From: Clostridium sp. CM027
Lineage (GTDB): Bacteria > Bacillota > Clostridia > Clostridiales > Clostridiaceae
Assembly (NCBI RefSeq): GCF_024730565.1
Contig: NZ_CP077725.1
Coordinates: 248,001-312,000, forward strand
Reading direction: 5' to 3'
DNA: 64,000 bases
In this document: piece by piece, positions 9,169-18,390 of the stretch
How positions within the stretch are numbered: position 1 is the first letter of the stretch
Layout: each line of letters begins with the position of its first letter
Notes under the pieces: model-generated
What the model was told of the DNA's origin: nothing
Seen by the model: the letters and a program-made list of their open reading frames with translations, nothing else
The model's database searches: none
Program-made: the position numbers and the translations under genes

Positions 9169-9274
9169 TTCAATGTGCTTAATTTAAAAATTCTAGACAA
9201 TACTAACAAATAGAGATATTATAATATAAGAGAGATACGAGAAATAACGTAAGAAGAAATGGGAGAGATAATAT

Positions 9275-10414
9275 ATGATGTATACTTTAATTGCCACTAC
9301 TACTTTTGGAATAGAAGCGGTTACAGCAAAGGAACTAAAGGCACTTGGATACGAAGATTTAAAGGTTGAAAATGGAAGGGTAACCTTTGAAGGGGATGAA
9401 ATGGATATTGCTATATGCAATACTTGGCTAAGAACAGCAGAAAGACTTTTTATAAAGATGGCTGAATTTAAGGCATTGTCTTTTGAAGACTTATTTCAAG
9501 GAACACTCGCAGTCGATTGGGGTAATCTAATACCAGAAGACGGCAATATGCATATCGTAGGCAAATCTGTAAAATCACAACTCCACAGTGTGCCAGATTG
9601 TCAAGGCATAGTAAAAAAAGCGGTAGTTGAGTCTATGAAGAAAAAATATGATAAAGAGTGGTTTTCAGAAGAAGGACCTGAGTATAAGATAGAGGTTGCA
9701 ATCTTAAGAGACGTAGTAACTTTATCAGTAGATACTTCGGGTGCGGGATTACATAAGAGAGGATATAGAGAATATGCTGGTGACGCACCACTAAAAGAAA
9801 CTTTAGCTGCAGCCCTTGTGTTAATAAGTAAATGGGATAGCTCAAGAGTTTTAGCTGACCCGCTTTGTGGTTCGGGAACAATTGCAATAGAAGCAGCTCT
9901 TATAGCTAAAAATATTGCCCCAGGGATAAATAGAAAATTTGTAAGTGAAACTTGGCCTAATATAGAGAGTGATATTTGGACGCAAGTTAGGGAAGGTGCA
10001 AGAAAAACTGTAAGTCCTAATGAAGTTGAAATACTAGCTTCTGATATTGATGGAAGACTATTAAAGACAGCAATTGACAATGCAGAGAAAGCAGGAGTCA
10101 AGGATTTTATAAAATTTCAAAAAATACCAATGCAAAGTTTTGCGTCTAGGCAGAAATATGGAGTTATAATAACAAACCCACCATATGGAGAAAGATTAGG
10201 TGAAGCAGAAGAGGTAAAAAGACTGCATGTTGATCTTGGAGAAATGTATTCAAGCTTAAATGAATGGTCTTGCTTTGTTATAACAGCTAACCGTGAGTTT
10301 CAGAGGGACTTTGGAAAGAAAGCAGATAAAAATAGGAAATTATATAATGGAAGATTACTATGTTATTATTATCAATATATAAAAGAGATACCTAGGAAAA
10401 AAAAGGAAGACTAA
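9275..10414 (+). CDS. rlmL: THUMP-domain 23S rRNA (guanine-N2) methyltransferase, RlmL/YpsC type
   Basis: 379 residues. An N-terminal ferredoxin-like and THUMP RNA-binding region (about 1-155) precedes a Rossmann methyltransferase domain. The SAM site is DPLCGSGTIAIEA (from about residue 194), the acidic loop is ASDIDGRLL, and the catalytic N2-guanine motif is TNPPYGERLGE (about 300). This is the single-domain form (RlmL N-terminal half) usual in Firmicutes. ATG 9275 follows GGGAGAG; a second in-frame ATG comes directly after. It appears to be monocistronic. Confidence 0.9.
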   Translation: MMYTLIATTTFGIEAVTAKELKALGYEDLKVENGRVTFEGDEMDIAICNTWLRTAERLFIKMAEFKALSFEDLFQGTLAVDWGNLIPEDGNMHIVGKSVKSQLHSVPDCQGIVKKAVVESMKKKYDKEWFSEEGPEYKIEVAILRDVVTLSVDTSGAGLHKRGYREYAGDAPLKETLAAALVLISKWDSSRVLADPLCGSGTIAIEAALIAKNIAPGINRKFVSETWPNIESDIWTQVREGARKTVSPNEVEILASDIDGRLLKTAIDNAEKAGVKDFIKFQKIPMQSFASRQKYGVIITNPPYGERLGEAEEVKRLHVDLGEMYSSLNEWSCFVITANREFQRDFGKKADKNRKLYNGRLLCYYYQYIKEIPRKKKED

Positions 10415-10482
10415 GAGTGTAGCCGTATGGAAATTCTCCTACGTGCCTTGAAATAAGACTCAAAACGTGAAATTCAATCAAT

Positions 10483-10580
10483 AAATTCTAATCTTTTGCG
10501 AATATAAAATTTTCTGACGTTCGCACTCCATTTATTGTCAGGTTCACGAGAATTTTATATTAGCGAAAGAAGAATTTCTA
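10483..10580. repeat. Long imperfect inverted repeat, MITE-like
   Basis: Arms of about 35 bases pair with few mismatches. The perfect core is AATATAAAATT (10501-10511)/AATTTTATATT (10551-10561), and the apex is closed by CTGAC (10514-10518)/GTCAG (10537-10541). The outer arms AAATTCT/AGAATTT also pair. No coding potential was seen. It could be a dispersed palindromic element or a structured RNA. Confidence 0.7.
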
Positions 10581-10584
10581 AATG

Positions 10585-10632
10585 AAGATAAGACAAGTGA
10601 TATATACATATATCACTTGTCTTATCTTTTGA
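10585..10632. terminator. Bidirectional-type terminator after rlmL
   Basis: A perfect 21 bp stem (10585-10605 with 10608-10628, starting AAGATAAGACAAGTG) followed by TTTT. It is the strongest hairpin in the intergenic region. Confidence 0.85.
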
Positions 10633-10819
10633 CTTAAAGTTCGTTGAATGGATCAGAAAAGTAGTTATATAATTTCAAAAAAATGCTGGATTTAACGATG
10701 ATTTAATGTTGAATACGGAACAAAACACACCATAAAATGTTATTTTATGGTATTAGACTTAAATAAAAAAATATATCAAGTATTAACAACTAAAATTATT
10801 TGCGAAGGAGAGAGTTTTT

Positions 10820-11281
10820 ATGAGTATTATTAATATTATTATTCCATTATTTTTTATTGTGATTATTTTAAAACAGTTAAGAGATATGAAAGCATTAATG
10901 GTGCCAACAAGAAAAGGGTATGTAGAAATTATTACTGTATTATTTGGTGTGATTATTTTCATTGGTATTATATATTTTTATGCTAATACCTGGGTTCATT
11001 ATGTAACAGGGGTACTAGCTATTTTTATGTTTGTAAGCATGTGGATTAAAGAAGGAATTAACTCAAAAGGCTTCATATCAATGAATAGATGTAAAGAGAG
11101 TATTTCATGGAATGAAATTGAAAAAGTTATGGTAATTAGTTCAAAGGATATAAAGGTTAAGTTAGCAGGTGAGTTTATGGAGCAGACATTTCATTTTAAA
11201 AAGAGTGATTACGATAAAGTTATTACTATTCTAAAAGAAAATTTACCTATACAAGCACAGTTACAAACTAATCCTCAATAG
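10820..11281 (+). CDS. Small membrane protein, DUF5673-like
   Basis: 153 residues. Three hydrophobic helices (about 2-18, 33-52, 58-75) are followed by a C-terminal soluble domain of about 75 residues with KGFISMNRCKESISWNEIEKV and a lysine-rich end. The layout, with membrane helices then a small PH-like beta domain containing a conserved W, resembles DUF5673 proteins; this assignment is tentative. The ATG follows GAAGGAGAGAG. It stands alone between two terminator regions. No function can be inferred. Confidence 0.6.
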   Translation: MSIINIIIPLFFIVIILKQLRDMKALMVPTRKGYVEIITVLFGVIIFIGIIYFYANTWVHYVTGVLAIFMFVSMWIKEGINSKGFISMNRCKESISWNEIEKVMVISSKDIKVKLAGEFMEQTFHFKKSDYDKVITILKENLPIQAQLQTNPQ

Positions 11282-11695
11282 GGAGATGAAAAACATGACT
11301 GTCCTGTACTGAAAACTCAATTTCTAAATATGGTAATAGCTAAAGCAATCTTTAAATTAGAAGTTCCGGTTTTTATTTTGGAAAGTGAACCTAGGTATAT
11401 TAAAAGCATTTTGTTGAGTATTTTAGATCGATATAGTAAACTGAGCTCAAAAAAGTTCCTACACTGGACATTATAGGAACCTTTTTAAAAGTAAGTTATT
11501 TTATAAAAATTTAGTTTAAATAAAAGGATACTATGATACAAAAATATTCAGGTCAGAAAAGCAGAAAACCCCACGATATATATTCTGTTTTACCAATATA
11601 AGGGGTTGGATTTTCAGTACAACTAAAATTAGTAGTTCTTAGAGAAGCGAATGCATTAATCGTATTGCAATACGCGTAATATATACTTTATTTAT
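11282..11695. other. Intergenic region bounded by inverted repeats
   Basis: This 414-base stretch has no convincing gene. It holds GTACTGAAAA (11306-11315) and its reverse complement TTTTCAGTAC (11611-11620), a terminator-like hairpin (11449-11490), and a second hairpin with AACCCC/GGGGTT arms (11567-11607) that could end rqcH transcripts on the minus strand. A 43-codon open frame from 11328 has no ribosome site and was not called. Confidence 0.6.
11449..11490. terminator. Hairpin terminator in the 10820 gene / rqcH intergenic region
   Basis: Arms AAAAGTTCCTA and TAGGAACCTTTTT pair with one bulge; T-rich tracts on both strands suggest bidirectional use for the flanking convergent genes. Confidence 0.7.
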
Positions 11696-13435
11696 TTATT
11701 CAACTCTTTCTAAAGTACTTTCTATAGGGGTTATATACATAGTTTTATTTGTTGAGTAAATAACCATACCAGGTTTTGAACCAGAAGGTTTCTTTACATT
11801 TCTCACCTGGGTATAATCAACAGGTACACTAGAGGAATTTTGGGATTTACTATAAAATGCTGATAAGTTTCCAGCCTCGAGTAGGGTGGTTTCAGGTATA
11901 TCACCAATGTTTTTAATAATAACATGAGAACCAGGTATATCCTTTGTGTGAAGCCACATATCGTTTTTGTTGGCAAGTTTTAAAGTTAAAAAATCATTTT
12001 GAATATTATTTCTACCAACATAAATATCAATGCCTTCACTTGAGATGAAGTGCATAGGTTTGGTCGGCTTTGCCTTTTTATTTTTACCTTTACTGTGTTT
12101 TTTTAATGTAATATAGTCAGTTTCTATTAATTCATTTTTAATATCTTCAATTCCATTATAATTTTCTACATTTAGTATGTTGGTGAGTACAGAATGAAGA
12201 TATTTTAACTCGTTTTCAGTGAGAGTCATTTGAATTAGGCCCATTTCTTCTGCTATCTTAAATTTATTATATTTTTTATAATAGTATTGAACATTCTGCG
12301 ATGGAGTTTTGTTTTCATCAAGTTTTATTTTAATGTACTCACCATCTTCACTGTAATAATTTAAAAGATTAGCAACTTTGTCACCCTTTTTAAGGGAGTG
12401 TATATTTGCAGTTAAGAGTTCACCATGTAATTTATAGGTGCCCTTAGTTTTACAGTCATTTAAGGTCGCGTTTAGTATTTTCACTTTTTTATCACAACGA
12501 TTAATATTGTTATTAACTATTTTTTGAAGGTTTGAGCTTTTAGAATTTAATCTATCATGTTTATCTTTTCTAAAATAAAAAGTCTCTATTAACATAGATG
12601 GTGATTCAAATTCTTCAAAATCACAATCTTTTAATGAAGTAAGTTTTATACAATGGAAATCTTTTAGTTTATCATTCATAGCATAGGCCGCTAAAAAAAT
12701 ATTATCATGCATGTTTTTAAAGATGCTTATAGTGAAATCATAAATGTTTTTAGCGTGATCTAAATCAAAAACAATATTTTCCTCGTAGTACCTATAAACA
12801 AGTTCTGATGATAAGTTGGAGCTTATTCCTGTAAAAGCACCAGTGAAAAACTTTTCGGCGAATGGTATGTTTTTATCTATTAGATATTTATAGAATTCAT
12901 CATACTCAAAATTAAAAGGATTTAGTTTTGTGGAAGCGGGAGGGTATATATATTCTACACCAGTGTATAAAACACGATAACTGTTGACGTCTGAACTAAC
13001 ATGCTTAATGCTATCCATAATTAAATTATCACGGGTACGAACTAGGCTAATATTACTGTGCCTGCCCATTATTTCAACTATTAATGAGTATACACTATCA
13101 AATCCTAATTCATCGCTGCTTTTAAAGTCAATAACTAGTAATCTATCTGAATTTAGTTGTCTTACATCTAAAACTGTGGCAGTATTTAAATATTTTCTTA
13201 GAACCATGCAAAATTTAGGCGCCTGTATTGGGTTTTGCTTATTAAAGTCTGTAAAATGAATTCTAGGATAATTGGAACTTGAACTTATTAATAACTTATA
13301 GACTTTTCTATTTTTTTTGAAACTTAATATAATTTCATCTTTTTCTGGTTGGGTTACTTTATCAACTCTACAATCTATGATTATATCTTTTATTTCCTCA
13401 ACGAGGCTAGATAAATAAATTCCATCTAATGCCAT
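11696..13435 (-). CDS. rqcH: Rqc2 homologue RqcH (NFACT family)
   Basis: 579 residues from the ATG at 13435, chosen because AAGGAAAGG then lies at normal spacing and because it places the NFACT-N DR motif exactly at Asp97-Arg98, as in B. subtilis RqcH. Domains in order: NFACT-N (1 to about 215), helix-hairpin-helix, a long coiled coil (about 280-435) and NFACT-R (about 450-560) with YVGRNNIQND and WLHTKDIPGSHV. RqcH binds obstructed 50S subunits and recruits tRNA-Ala to add C-terminal alanine tails that mark stalled nascent chains. Older annotation calls it a fibronectin-binding protein. It is divergent from dapF. Confidence 0.93.
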   Translation of the reverse strand: MALDGIYLSSLVEEIKDIIIDCRVDKVTQPEKDEIILSFKKNRKVYKLLISSSSNYPRIHFTDFNKQNPIQAPKFCMVLRKYLNTATVLDVRQLNSDRLLVIDFKSSDELGFDSVYSLIVEIMGRHSNISLVRTRDNLIMDSIKHVSSDVNSYRVLYTGVEYIYPPASTKLNPFNFEYDEFYKYLIDKNIPFAEKFFTGAFTGISSNLSSELVYRYYEENIVFDLDHAKNIYDFTISIFKNMHDNIFLAAYAMNDKLKDFHCIKLTSLKDCDFEEFESPSMLIETFYFRKDKHDRLNSKSSNLQKIVNNNINRCDKKVKILNATLNDCKTKGTYKLHGELLTANIHSLKKGDKVANLLNYYSEDGEYIKIKLDENKTPSQNVQYYYKKYNKFKIAEEMGLIQMTLTENELKYLHSVLTNILNVENYNGIEDIKNELIETDYITLKKHSKGKNKKAKPTKPMHFISSEGIDIYVGRNNIQNDFLTLKLANKNDMWLHTKDIPGSHVIIKNIGDIPETTLLEAGNLSAFYSKSQNSSSVPVDYTQVRNVKKPSGSKPGMVIYSTNKTMYITPIESTLERVE

Positions 13436-13514
13436 ATATATCATCCTTTCCTTCTGAAATGTAGTTAAATCAGCATAAATTTATATTTATGCTTTGTAAA
13501 TAATATATTATATA

Positions 13515-13551
13515 ATATACTATTATTAAGATGTATTATTATTAATAGTAT
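13515..13551. promoter_or_regulatory. Inverted repeat between rqcH and dapF
   Basis: TATACTATTA (13515-13524) and TAATAGTATA (13542-13551) form a perfect 10 bp inverted repeat with a 17-base centre. TTGTAA at 13493-13498 and TATACT at 13515-13520 (16 bp apart) could be a dapF promoter overlapping the left arm, so the repeat may be an operator. This is inference. Confidence 0.4.
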
Positions 13552-13610
13552 ACCATTAAAGAAAATTATTGAAAAGTCATGGTATGCGGATAGCAAAGAG
13601 GAGGAGTTAT

Positions 13611-14441
13611 ATGGAAATTATAAAGTTTACAAAAATGCAAGGAACGGGAAATGATTTTATTGTTATTGAAGATTTTGAGGGTAAATATGACAATTTAGAG
13701 CAGTTAGCTAGTAAACTTTGTGATAGGCATTTTGGAATAGGTGCTGATGGTATTTTAATGGTTAGAAAAAGTAATATTGCAGATATACAAATGATAATTA
13801 TTAATGCTGATGGTTCATATGCGTCTATGTGTGGTAATGGCATAAGATGCTTTGCCAAATATATTTGGGAAAAAAAATATGTGCAAGGCGAGAATATAAA
13901 AATTGAAACTGGTGATGGTGTAAAGCTCGCAAGTATACGCATTAAAGATGGAGTTGCTGAAAGTGTAATTATAAATATGGGAAAATATAATTTTAACACT
14001 AAAAGTATTCCAGCTTTAGAAGAGGGAGAAATAGTTAATAAAAAGTTAGAGATTAACAATAAGGAGTACTATATTACGTCATTGCTTATGGGTGTACCAC
14101 ATACTATTGTTTTTGGGAAACATGAAGATTATAAGGTAGAGGAAGGGAAATTAATTGAGAATTACGGTTTATTTCCTGAAAAAACAAATGTAAACTTTTG
14201 TGAAATAGTAGCTAAAAACATGATAAAGGTTAAAACTTGGGAAAGAGGTGCAGGGCCAACTCTCGCCTGTGGCACGGGTAGTTGTGCATCAGTGGTAGCA
14301 GCCAATAGATTAGGGTATATAGAGAAAAAAGTATCGGTACAGGTTCCAGGTGGATTACTTAATATAGAGATTGTTAAAGAAGAGGTTCTAATGGAAGGGC
14401 CTGCAGAAATTACATTCGACGGAAAATTTTTTCTAAATTAA
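13611..14441 (+). CDS. dapF: Diaminopimelate epimerase
   Basis: 276 residues from ATG 13611 behind AGAGGAGGAG; a TTG 42 bases upstream has no ribosome site. The enzyme interconverts LL- and meso-diaminopimelate for lysine and peptidoglycan synthesis. N-terminal FTKMQGTGNDFIVIE and both catalytic cysteines are present: MCGNGIRCFAKY (about residue 73) and ACGTGSCASVVA (about 217). RHFGIGADGIL is also conserved. Length is normal. It is followed by a terminator before the pilus genes. Confidence 0.97.
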   Translation: MEIIKFTKMQGTGNDFIVIEDFEGKYDNLEQLASKLCDRHFGIGADGILMVRKSNIADIQMIIINADGSYASMCGNGIRCFAKYIWEKKYVQGENIKIETGDGVKLASIRIKDGVAESVIINMGKYNFNTKSIPALEEGEIVNKKLEINNKEYYITSLLMGVPHTIVFGKHEDYKVEEGKLIENYGLFPEKTNVNFCEIVAKNMIKVKTWERGAGPTLACGTGSCASVVAANRLGYIEKKVSVQVPGGLLNIEIVKEEVLMEGPAEITFDGKFFLN

Positions 14442-14448
14442 TTTGCAT

Positions 14449-14487
14449 ACAACTGTCTATTTACTAATAGCGCAGTTGTTTTTTTAT
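14449..14487 (+). terminator. Terminator after dapF
   Basis: Stem ACAACTG...CAGTTGT with an inner CTATT/AATAG pairing and a TTTTTTT tail, eight bases after the stop. Confidence 0.88.
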
Positions 14488-14589
14488 TGTATTTGTTTTT
14501 TAAAAAGTGAATATAATTTCCAAAAGTGACAATGATTACAAACATGATGCGCTTTATAAATTTTACACATTAAGGAAAGGTAAAATAAC

Positions 14590-16269
14590 ATGAAAAAAAA
14601 TTTACTAAAGTTATTATTAGACAAAAACCTAATTACCACAGAGAGTTATAAAGAGGTAAAGGAGATTTCACTTAAGAAAAATTGTAGTGAAGAACAAATA
14701 ATACTGTATGACATAAAGATAGATTTAAATGCTCTTATTTCAATAGTAGAGAATGATTTTAGCATACCATATGTTGATATAGAATCTATTTGTACAAGGA
14801 ATAAAGCATTTAATCTAGTTTCAAAAGAAATAGCAAAAAGATATTGTTTAATACCTTTTTATGATAAGAACAATGAAGTATATGTGGCTTTTTCAAATCC
14901 CTTCGAAATAAAAGTTCTTGATGAACTAAAATTTATAACGAATAAAAAGATTAAAATATTCTTTGCCCGAGCTAGCCAAATCTCGGATGCTATCGAAAAT
15001 TGTTATGGAAAACAAATTGTCGATGTTGCAGTTGAAGAAATGAAACAAGAATATATGCTAGAAGCCAAGCAAAAAAATGAAGATGGTAATTCAACATTTT
15101 CTATTGAAAACGCACCTGTTATAAGGATAACAAAATCCTTACTAAAACAGGCTGTAAATGAAGAAGCTAGTGATATTCATCTGGAGCCTTTTAAGAATTT
15201 CACTATAATTCGCATGAGAGTAGATGGCATACTAAATGAAATAAACCAAATTCCTAGTAATGTATATAAATCCTTATGCACAAGGGTAAAAATAATGGCA
15301 AATATGGATATAGCCACTAAGTTAATCCCGTTAGATGGCAAGATAACTGAAAATATAGATGGAGTAGACTACGATTTCAGAGTGTCCTCGTTGCCAACAA
15401 TGTATGGAGAAAAACTAGTTATAAGGGTTTTATACAAAGCGGAAAGATTCATTGATTTGGACTCATTAGGATTTAGCCCCGATAAAGTTATGATCTTAAG
15501 GGATACATTAAAACTTTCTCATGGAATGATAGTGGTAGCGGGACCTACAGGAAGCGGGAAATCAACAACATTATATGCGCTACTAAATGAAATCAATAGT
15601 AAAAGCAAAAATATTATTACTATAGAGGATCCTATAGAATATAATATGCCTAGAATTAATCAAGTAAATGTAAATAATAAAGCGGGTCTTACTTTCTCAA
15701 ATGGGCTCAGAAGTGTATTAAGGCAAGATCCAGATGTAATAATGATTGGAGAAATACGAGATGAAGAAACAGCACAAATAGCTGTGAGGGCATCAATAAC
15801 GGGACATTTAGTTTTATCAACGCTACACACGAATAATGCAAATACTTCAATATCTAGGCTGATAGATATGGGTATTCCATCATATTTGGTTGCAGATTCA
15901 TTAGTCGTGGTAGTAGCTCAGAGATTAGTAAGAAAATTATGCCCTTATTGTAAAATTGAATATGAGATTACTTATGAGCAATCTAAGCGTTTAGGATTTA
16001 AGGGCGGAGAAAAAACATATAGTGCTTTAGGATGTAATAAGTGCAATGAGACTGGATATAAAGGGAGAACTGTGATATATGAATTATTAAAATTAGATAG
16101 TAATCATAAATCTATTATAGCAAAAAGTGGAATAAGTGATGAGCTTTGGAAATATTGCAATGAAAAAAAGTCAAGTTCGTTTATGGAGAGTTGTAAAGAG
16201 CTAGTGATTAATGGTGTAACCTCAATAGAAGAATTTGTAAATGCTACTTATAGCTACAATTTAAAATAA
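14590..16269 (+). CDS. pilB: Type IV pilus/type II secretion assembly ATPase, PilB/GspE family
   Basis: 559 residues. The N-terminal T2SSE domain (about 1-140) precedes the motor core. Walker A GPTGSGKSTT (from about 318), the Asp box with TIEDPIEY, Walker B DPDVIMIGEIRDEETA and the His box HLVLSTLHTNNA are all intact. A zinc-binding tetracysteine (CPYC about 450, CNKCNETGYKGR about 480) marks extension ATPases rather than PilT. It powers pilin polymerisation from the cytoplasmic face. First gene of an eight- to nine-gene pilus operon; its AAGGAAAGG ribosome site lies at 14572-14580. Confidence 0.93.
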   Translation: MKKNLLKLLLDKNLITTESYKEVKEISLKKNCSEEQIILYDIKIDLNALISIVENDFSIPYVDIESICTRNKAFNLVSKEIAKRYCLIPFYDKNNEVYVAFSNPFEIKVLDELKFITNKKIKIFFARASQISDAIENCYGKQIVDVAVEEMKQEYMLEAKQKNEDGNSTFSIENAPVIRITKSLLKQAVNEEASDIHLEPFKNFTIIRMRVDGILNEINQIPSNVYKSLCTRVKIMANMDIATKLIPLDGKITENIDGVDYDFRVSSLPTMYGEKLVIRVLYKAERFIDLDSLGFSPDKVMILRDTLKLSHGMIVVAGPTGSGKSTTLYALLNEINSKSKNIITIEDPIEYNMPRINQVNVNNKAGLTFSNGLRSVLRQDPDVIMIGEIRDEETAQIAVRASITGHLVLSTLHTNNANTSISRLIDMGIPSYLVADSLVVVVAQRLVRKLCPYCKIEYEITYEQSKRLGFKGGEKTYSALGCNKCNETGYKGRTVIYELLKLDSNHKSIIAKSGISDELWKYCNEKKSSSFMESCKELVINGVTSIEEFVNATYSYNLK

Positions 16270-16323
16270 TGTAGCTGAAAATAATAACAAGTCAAGTATG
16301 ACAAGTGATAGGTGAAATATAAT

Positions 16324-17520
16324 ATGAGATATAAATACACAGCTAAAACATCAAATGGAACTTTAATAAAGGGCAGTACAGAAAGCGACAGTACTTACGA
16401 ACTAGCATTAAGCTTACGTGAAAAAGAAATATTTTTAATAAAAAGTAAGCGGATAAAAAAAATAACTAGTATTTCAAGTAAACCTAATTTAAAAATGATA
16501 TCTATATTTTGCAAGCAATTCTCAATATGTATTAAATCGGGTATACCAATATGTGATATTCTTAATTTGCTTTACGAGCAAATGATTCATAAATCCATAA
16601 AAAAGAGTCTTATTAGCATTAGAGAAAATGTACAAAAAGGTAATTCACTATTTGTAAGTATGAAGAAGACTGTAAATGTATACCCTGAGTTTATGTTAAA
16701 TATGATTTATTTGGGTGAAGAGAGTGGAAAACTGGATATAATTCTAGGGGAATTGTCTAAGTATTATGAAAAAGAGTATAAGCTCTTAAAAAAGTTTACT
16801 AATTCTATGATTTATCCCTGCACAGTATTTCTAACATTAATGGTTGTATCATTGTTTTTGATTATAAAGATAATCCCAGTATTTATATCAAACTTAAATT
16901 CTCTTGATGCAGATATTCCACTAATAACTAGGCTTGTTTTAGAATTCAGTAATTTTGTGCGTAGCAATTCATTATGGATTTTAATAACTTTTTTAATTCT
17001 TATTTTTGTTTTTATCGAATGTCTTAAAACTGAAAGTGGAAAGGTTATTTTTGACAAATTTAAATTTATGTGTCCTATAGTAGGTCCGGTGCATAAAAGG
17101 ATTATTTATACAAGGTTTTCTAGAGGGCTTAATATTTTATTAAGCAGTGGAGTGGGGCTACTTAAAGCGTTTGAAATAATTGATGATGTTATTGGTGATA
17201 GATATTTTAAGTTAAAGCTTAAAACAGTTTTTAATGATATAAAAAAAGGAGAAAGTTTATCGAATTCATTAGATGCAATGAACCTATTCCCACAATTTTT
17301 TGTGGCTATGATAAAAATAGGCGAAGAAACGGGGAATTTAGATGAAATGTTTTTAACAGCTGCAGATATATTCTATGAAGATGCTCAGGAAAATGTAGAG
17401 AAAGCCACAGTACTATTAGAGCCAATTCTAATAATATTTTTAGGAATTATGATTGGCACAATTATATTAGCGGTTATGCTACCTATGCTTAATGCTATGG
17501 ACTCTGCGGGTAAATTTTAA
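16324..17520 (+). CDS. pilC: Type IV pilus inner membrane platform protein, PilC/GspF family
   Basis: 398 residues from ATG 16324 (AGGTGA at proper spacing; a GTG at 16312 is less likely). Two repeated T2SSF domains are visible: FCKQFSICIKSGIPICDIL (about 55-175) and FSRGLNILLSSGVGLLKAFE (about 260-385), with membrane helices near 160-185, 215-235 and 365-390. PilC sits under the pilus and couples PilB motion to pilin insertion. The stop overlaps the next start by one base (TAATG), so the genes are translationally coupled. Confidence 0.92.
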   Translation: MRYKYTAKTSNGTLIKGSTESDSTYELALSLREKEIFLIKSKRIKKITSISSKPNLKMISIFCKQFSICIKSGIPICDILNLLYEQMIHKSIKKSLISIRENVQKGNSLFVSMKKTVNVYPEFMLNMIYLGEESGKLDIILGELSKYYEKEYKLLKKFTNSMIYPCTVFLTLMVVSLFLIIKIIPVFISNLNSLDADIPLITRLVLEFSNFVRSNSLWILITFLILIFVFIECLKTESGKVIFDKFKFMCPIVGPVHKRIIYTRFSRGLNILLSSGVGLLKAFEIIDDVIGDRYFKLKLKTVFNDIKKGESLSNSLDAMNLFPQFFVAMIKIGEETGNLDEMFLTAADIFYEDAQENVEKATVLLEPILIIFLGIMIGTIILAVMLPMLNAMDSAGKF

Positions 17521-17963
17521 TGATGAAAAAGAGTGGATTTACATTAATTGAGACGATAATAGTTATATCGATTATGAGTATAATTGGTGGATGTAGCGCT
17601 ATTTCTGTTAGGTATTATAAAACAATAAGAAACAAAATAGATGCGGATTATTATTGTAATGCTGTAGTAGGTTTTATTAATAATTCAAAAATGTATTGCA
17701 AAGAAAATTCTTGTAGTGCCGTTATAACTTTTGATATACCAGGAAATCAAATGATGTTACATGCTGATGGTGTGCCGATAAACAATCTAGCATTATCAAA
17801 TAAGATAGTATTAGATAATGTAAATGTGGACCAAAGTAAAATGGGTATAGATAATGAGGGCTATATTAAGGAGGCGTACACAATAACCTTAAAGGAAAAT
17901 AATTTAGTGAAACATAAAATTACAGTGAGAGTAGGTACGGAATATATTAAAATTATTGAGTAA
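17520..17963 (+). CDS. Type IV pilin-like protein (prepilin 1)
   Basis: 147 residues. Class III prepilin leader MMKKSG|FTLIETIIVISIMSI: a short basic leader, Gly-Phe cleavage point and Glu at mature position 5 of the hydrophobic helix. The small C-terminal domain has two close cysteines (YCKENSC, about 60-66). Cleavage needs a prepilin peptidase, not encoded in this window. Start ATG overlaps the pilC stop. Being first after pilC it may be a minor pilin of GspH type; the major pilin cannot be identified from the cluster. Confidence 0.85.
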   Translation: MMKKSGFTLIETIIVISIMSIIGGCSAISVRYYKTIRNKIDADYYCNAVVGFINNSKMYCKENSCSAVITFDIPGNQMMLHADGVPINNLALSNKIVLDNVNVDQSKMGIDNEGYIKEAYTITLKENNLVKHKITVRVGTEYIKIIE

Positions 17964-18390
17964 AAGGGGATTTACATTAGTGGAGGTATTGTGTAGCCTC
18001 GCAGTATTCTCCATCGTTTTCATTTGCATGATGTCCTATGAAATAGCTTCTTTAAATATAAAAAAGGATATTAAAACTATGAATAATAATGTGCTTCTAA
18101 TGGAAAGTTTAAAAAACAATATTATATACTCTATGACATATGAAGAATTAGAACAGTTAAAAACAGATAAAAAATTTTTTGTAAACAAAGAAAATCTAAG
18201 TTTTGATAAGAGTGAAACTGATGTGAGGAATGTGTTTTCAAATCAGCGGCCTGTTTCGAGTCCGTATATGGAATTAACATTTTCAGGTCCAGATAAGAAG
18301 GTTTATAAGCTAAATCTTTCATTATACTCTGGAAAGCTAAACAATGTTTCAGAATTACAGTGCAGTTTCTATAAAGGTGACCATAAATGA
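17956..18390 (+). CDS. Type IV pilin-like protein (prepilin 2)
   Basis: 144 residues starting at TTG 17956, which overlaps the preceding gene by eight bases. Leader MSKRG|FTLVEVLCSLAVFSI shows Gly-Phe cleavage and Glu at mature position 5. The remaining domain has no recognisable motif and looks like a minor pseudopilin (GspI/GspJ or PilV type). No ribosome site of its own is obvious; translation is probably coupled to the upstream gene. Confidence 0.82.
   Translation: MSKRGFTLVEVLCSLAVFSIVFICMMSYEIASLNIKKDIKTMNNNVLLMESLKNNIIYSMTYEELEQLKTDKKFFVNKENLSFDKSETDVRNVFSNQRPVSSPYMELTFSGPDKKVYKLNLSLYSGKLNNVSELQCSFYKGDHK

Larger units (their letters stand above)
10415..10819. other. Intergenic region with long imperfect inverted repeat and terminator
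   Basis: No gene was found in these 405 bases. They contain a long imperfect hairpin (10483-10580) and a strong symmetrical terminator (10585-10632), described separately. The last 180 bases are AT-rich and presumably hold the promoter for the gene at 10820, but no convincing boxes were recognised. Confidence 0.7.

Noticed and set aside
9601-10101. Minus-strand 166-codon frame
   Set aside because: Antisense to the rlmL coding region; no ribosome site.
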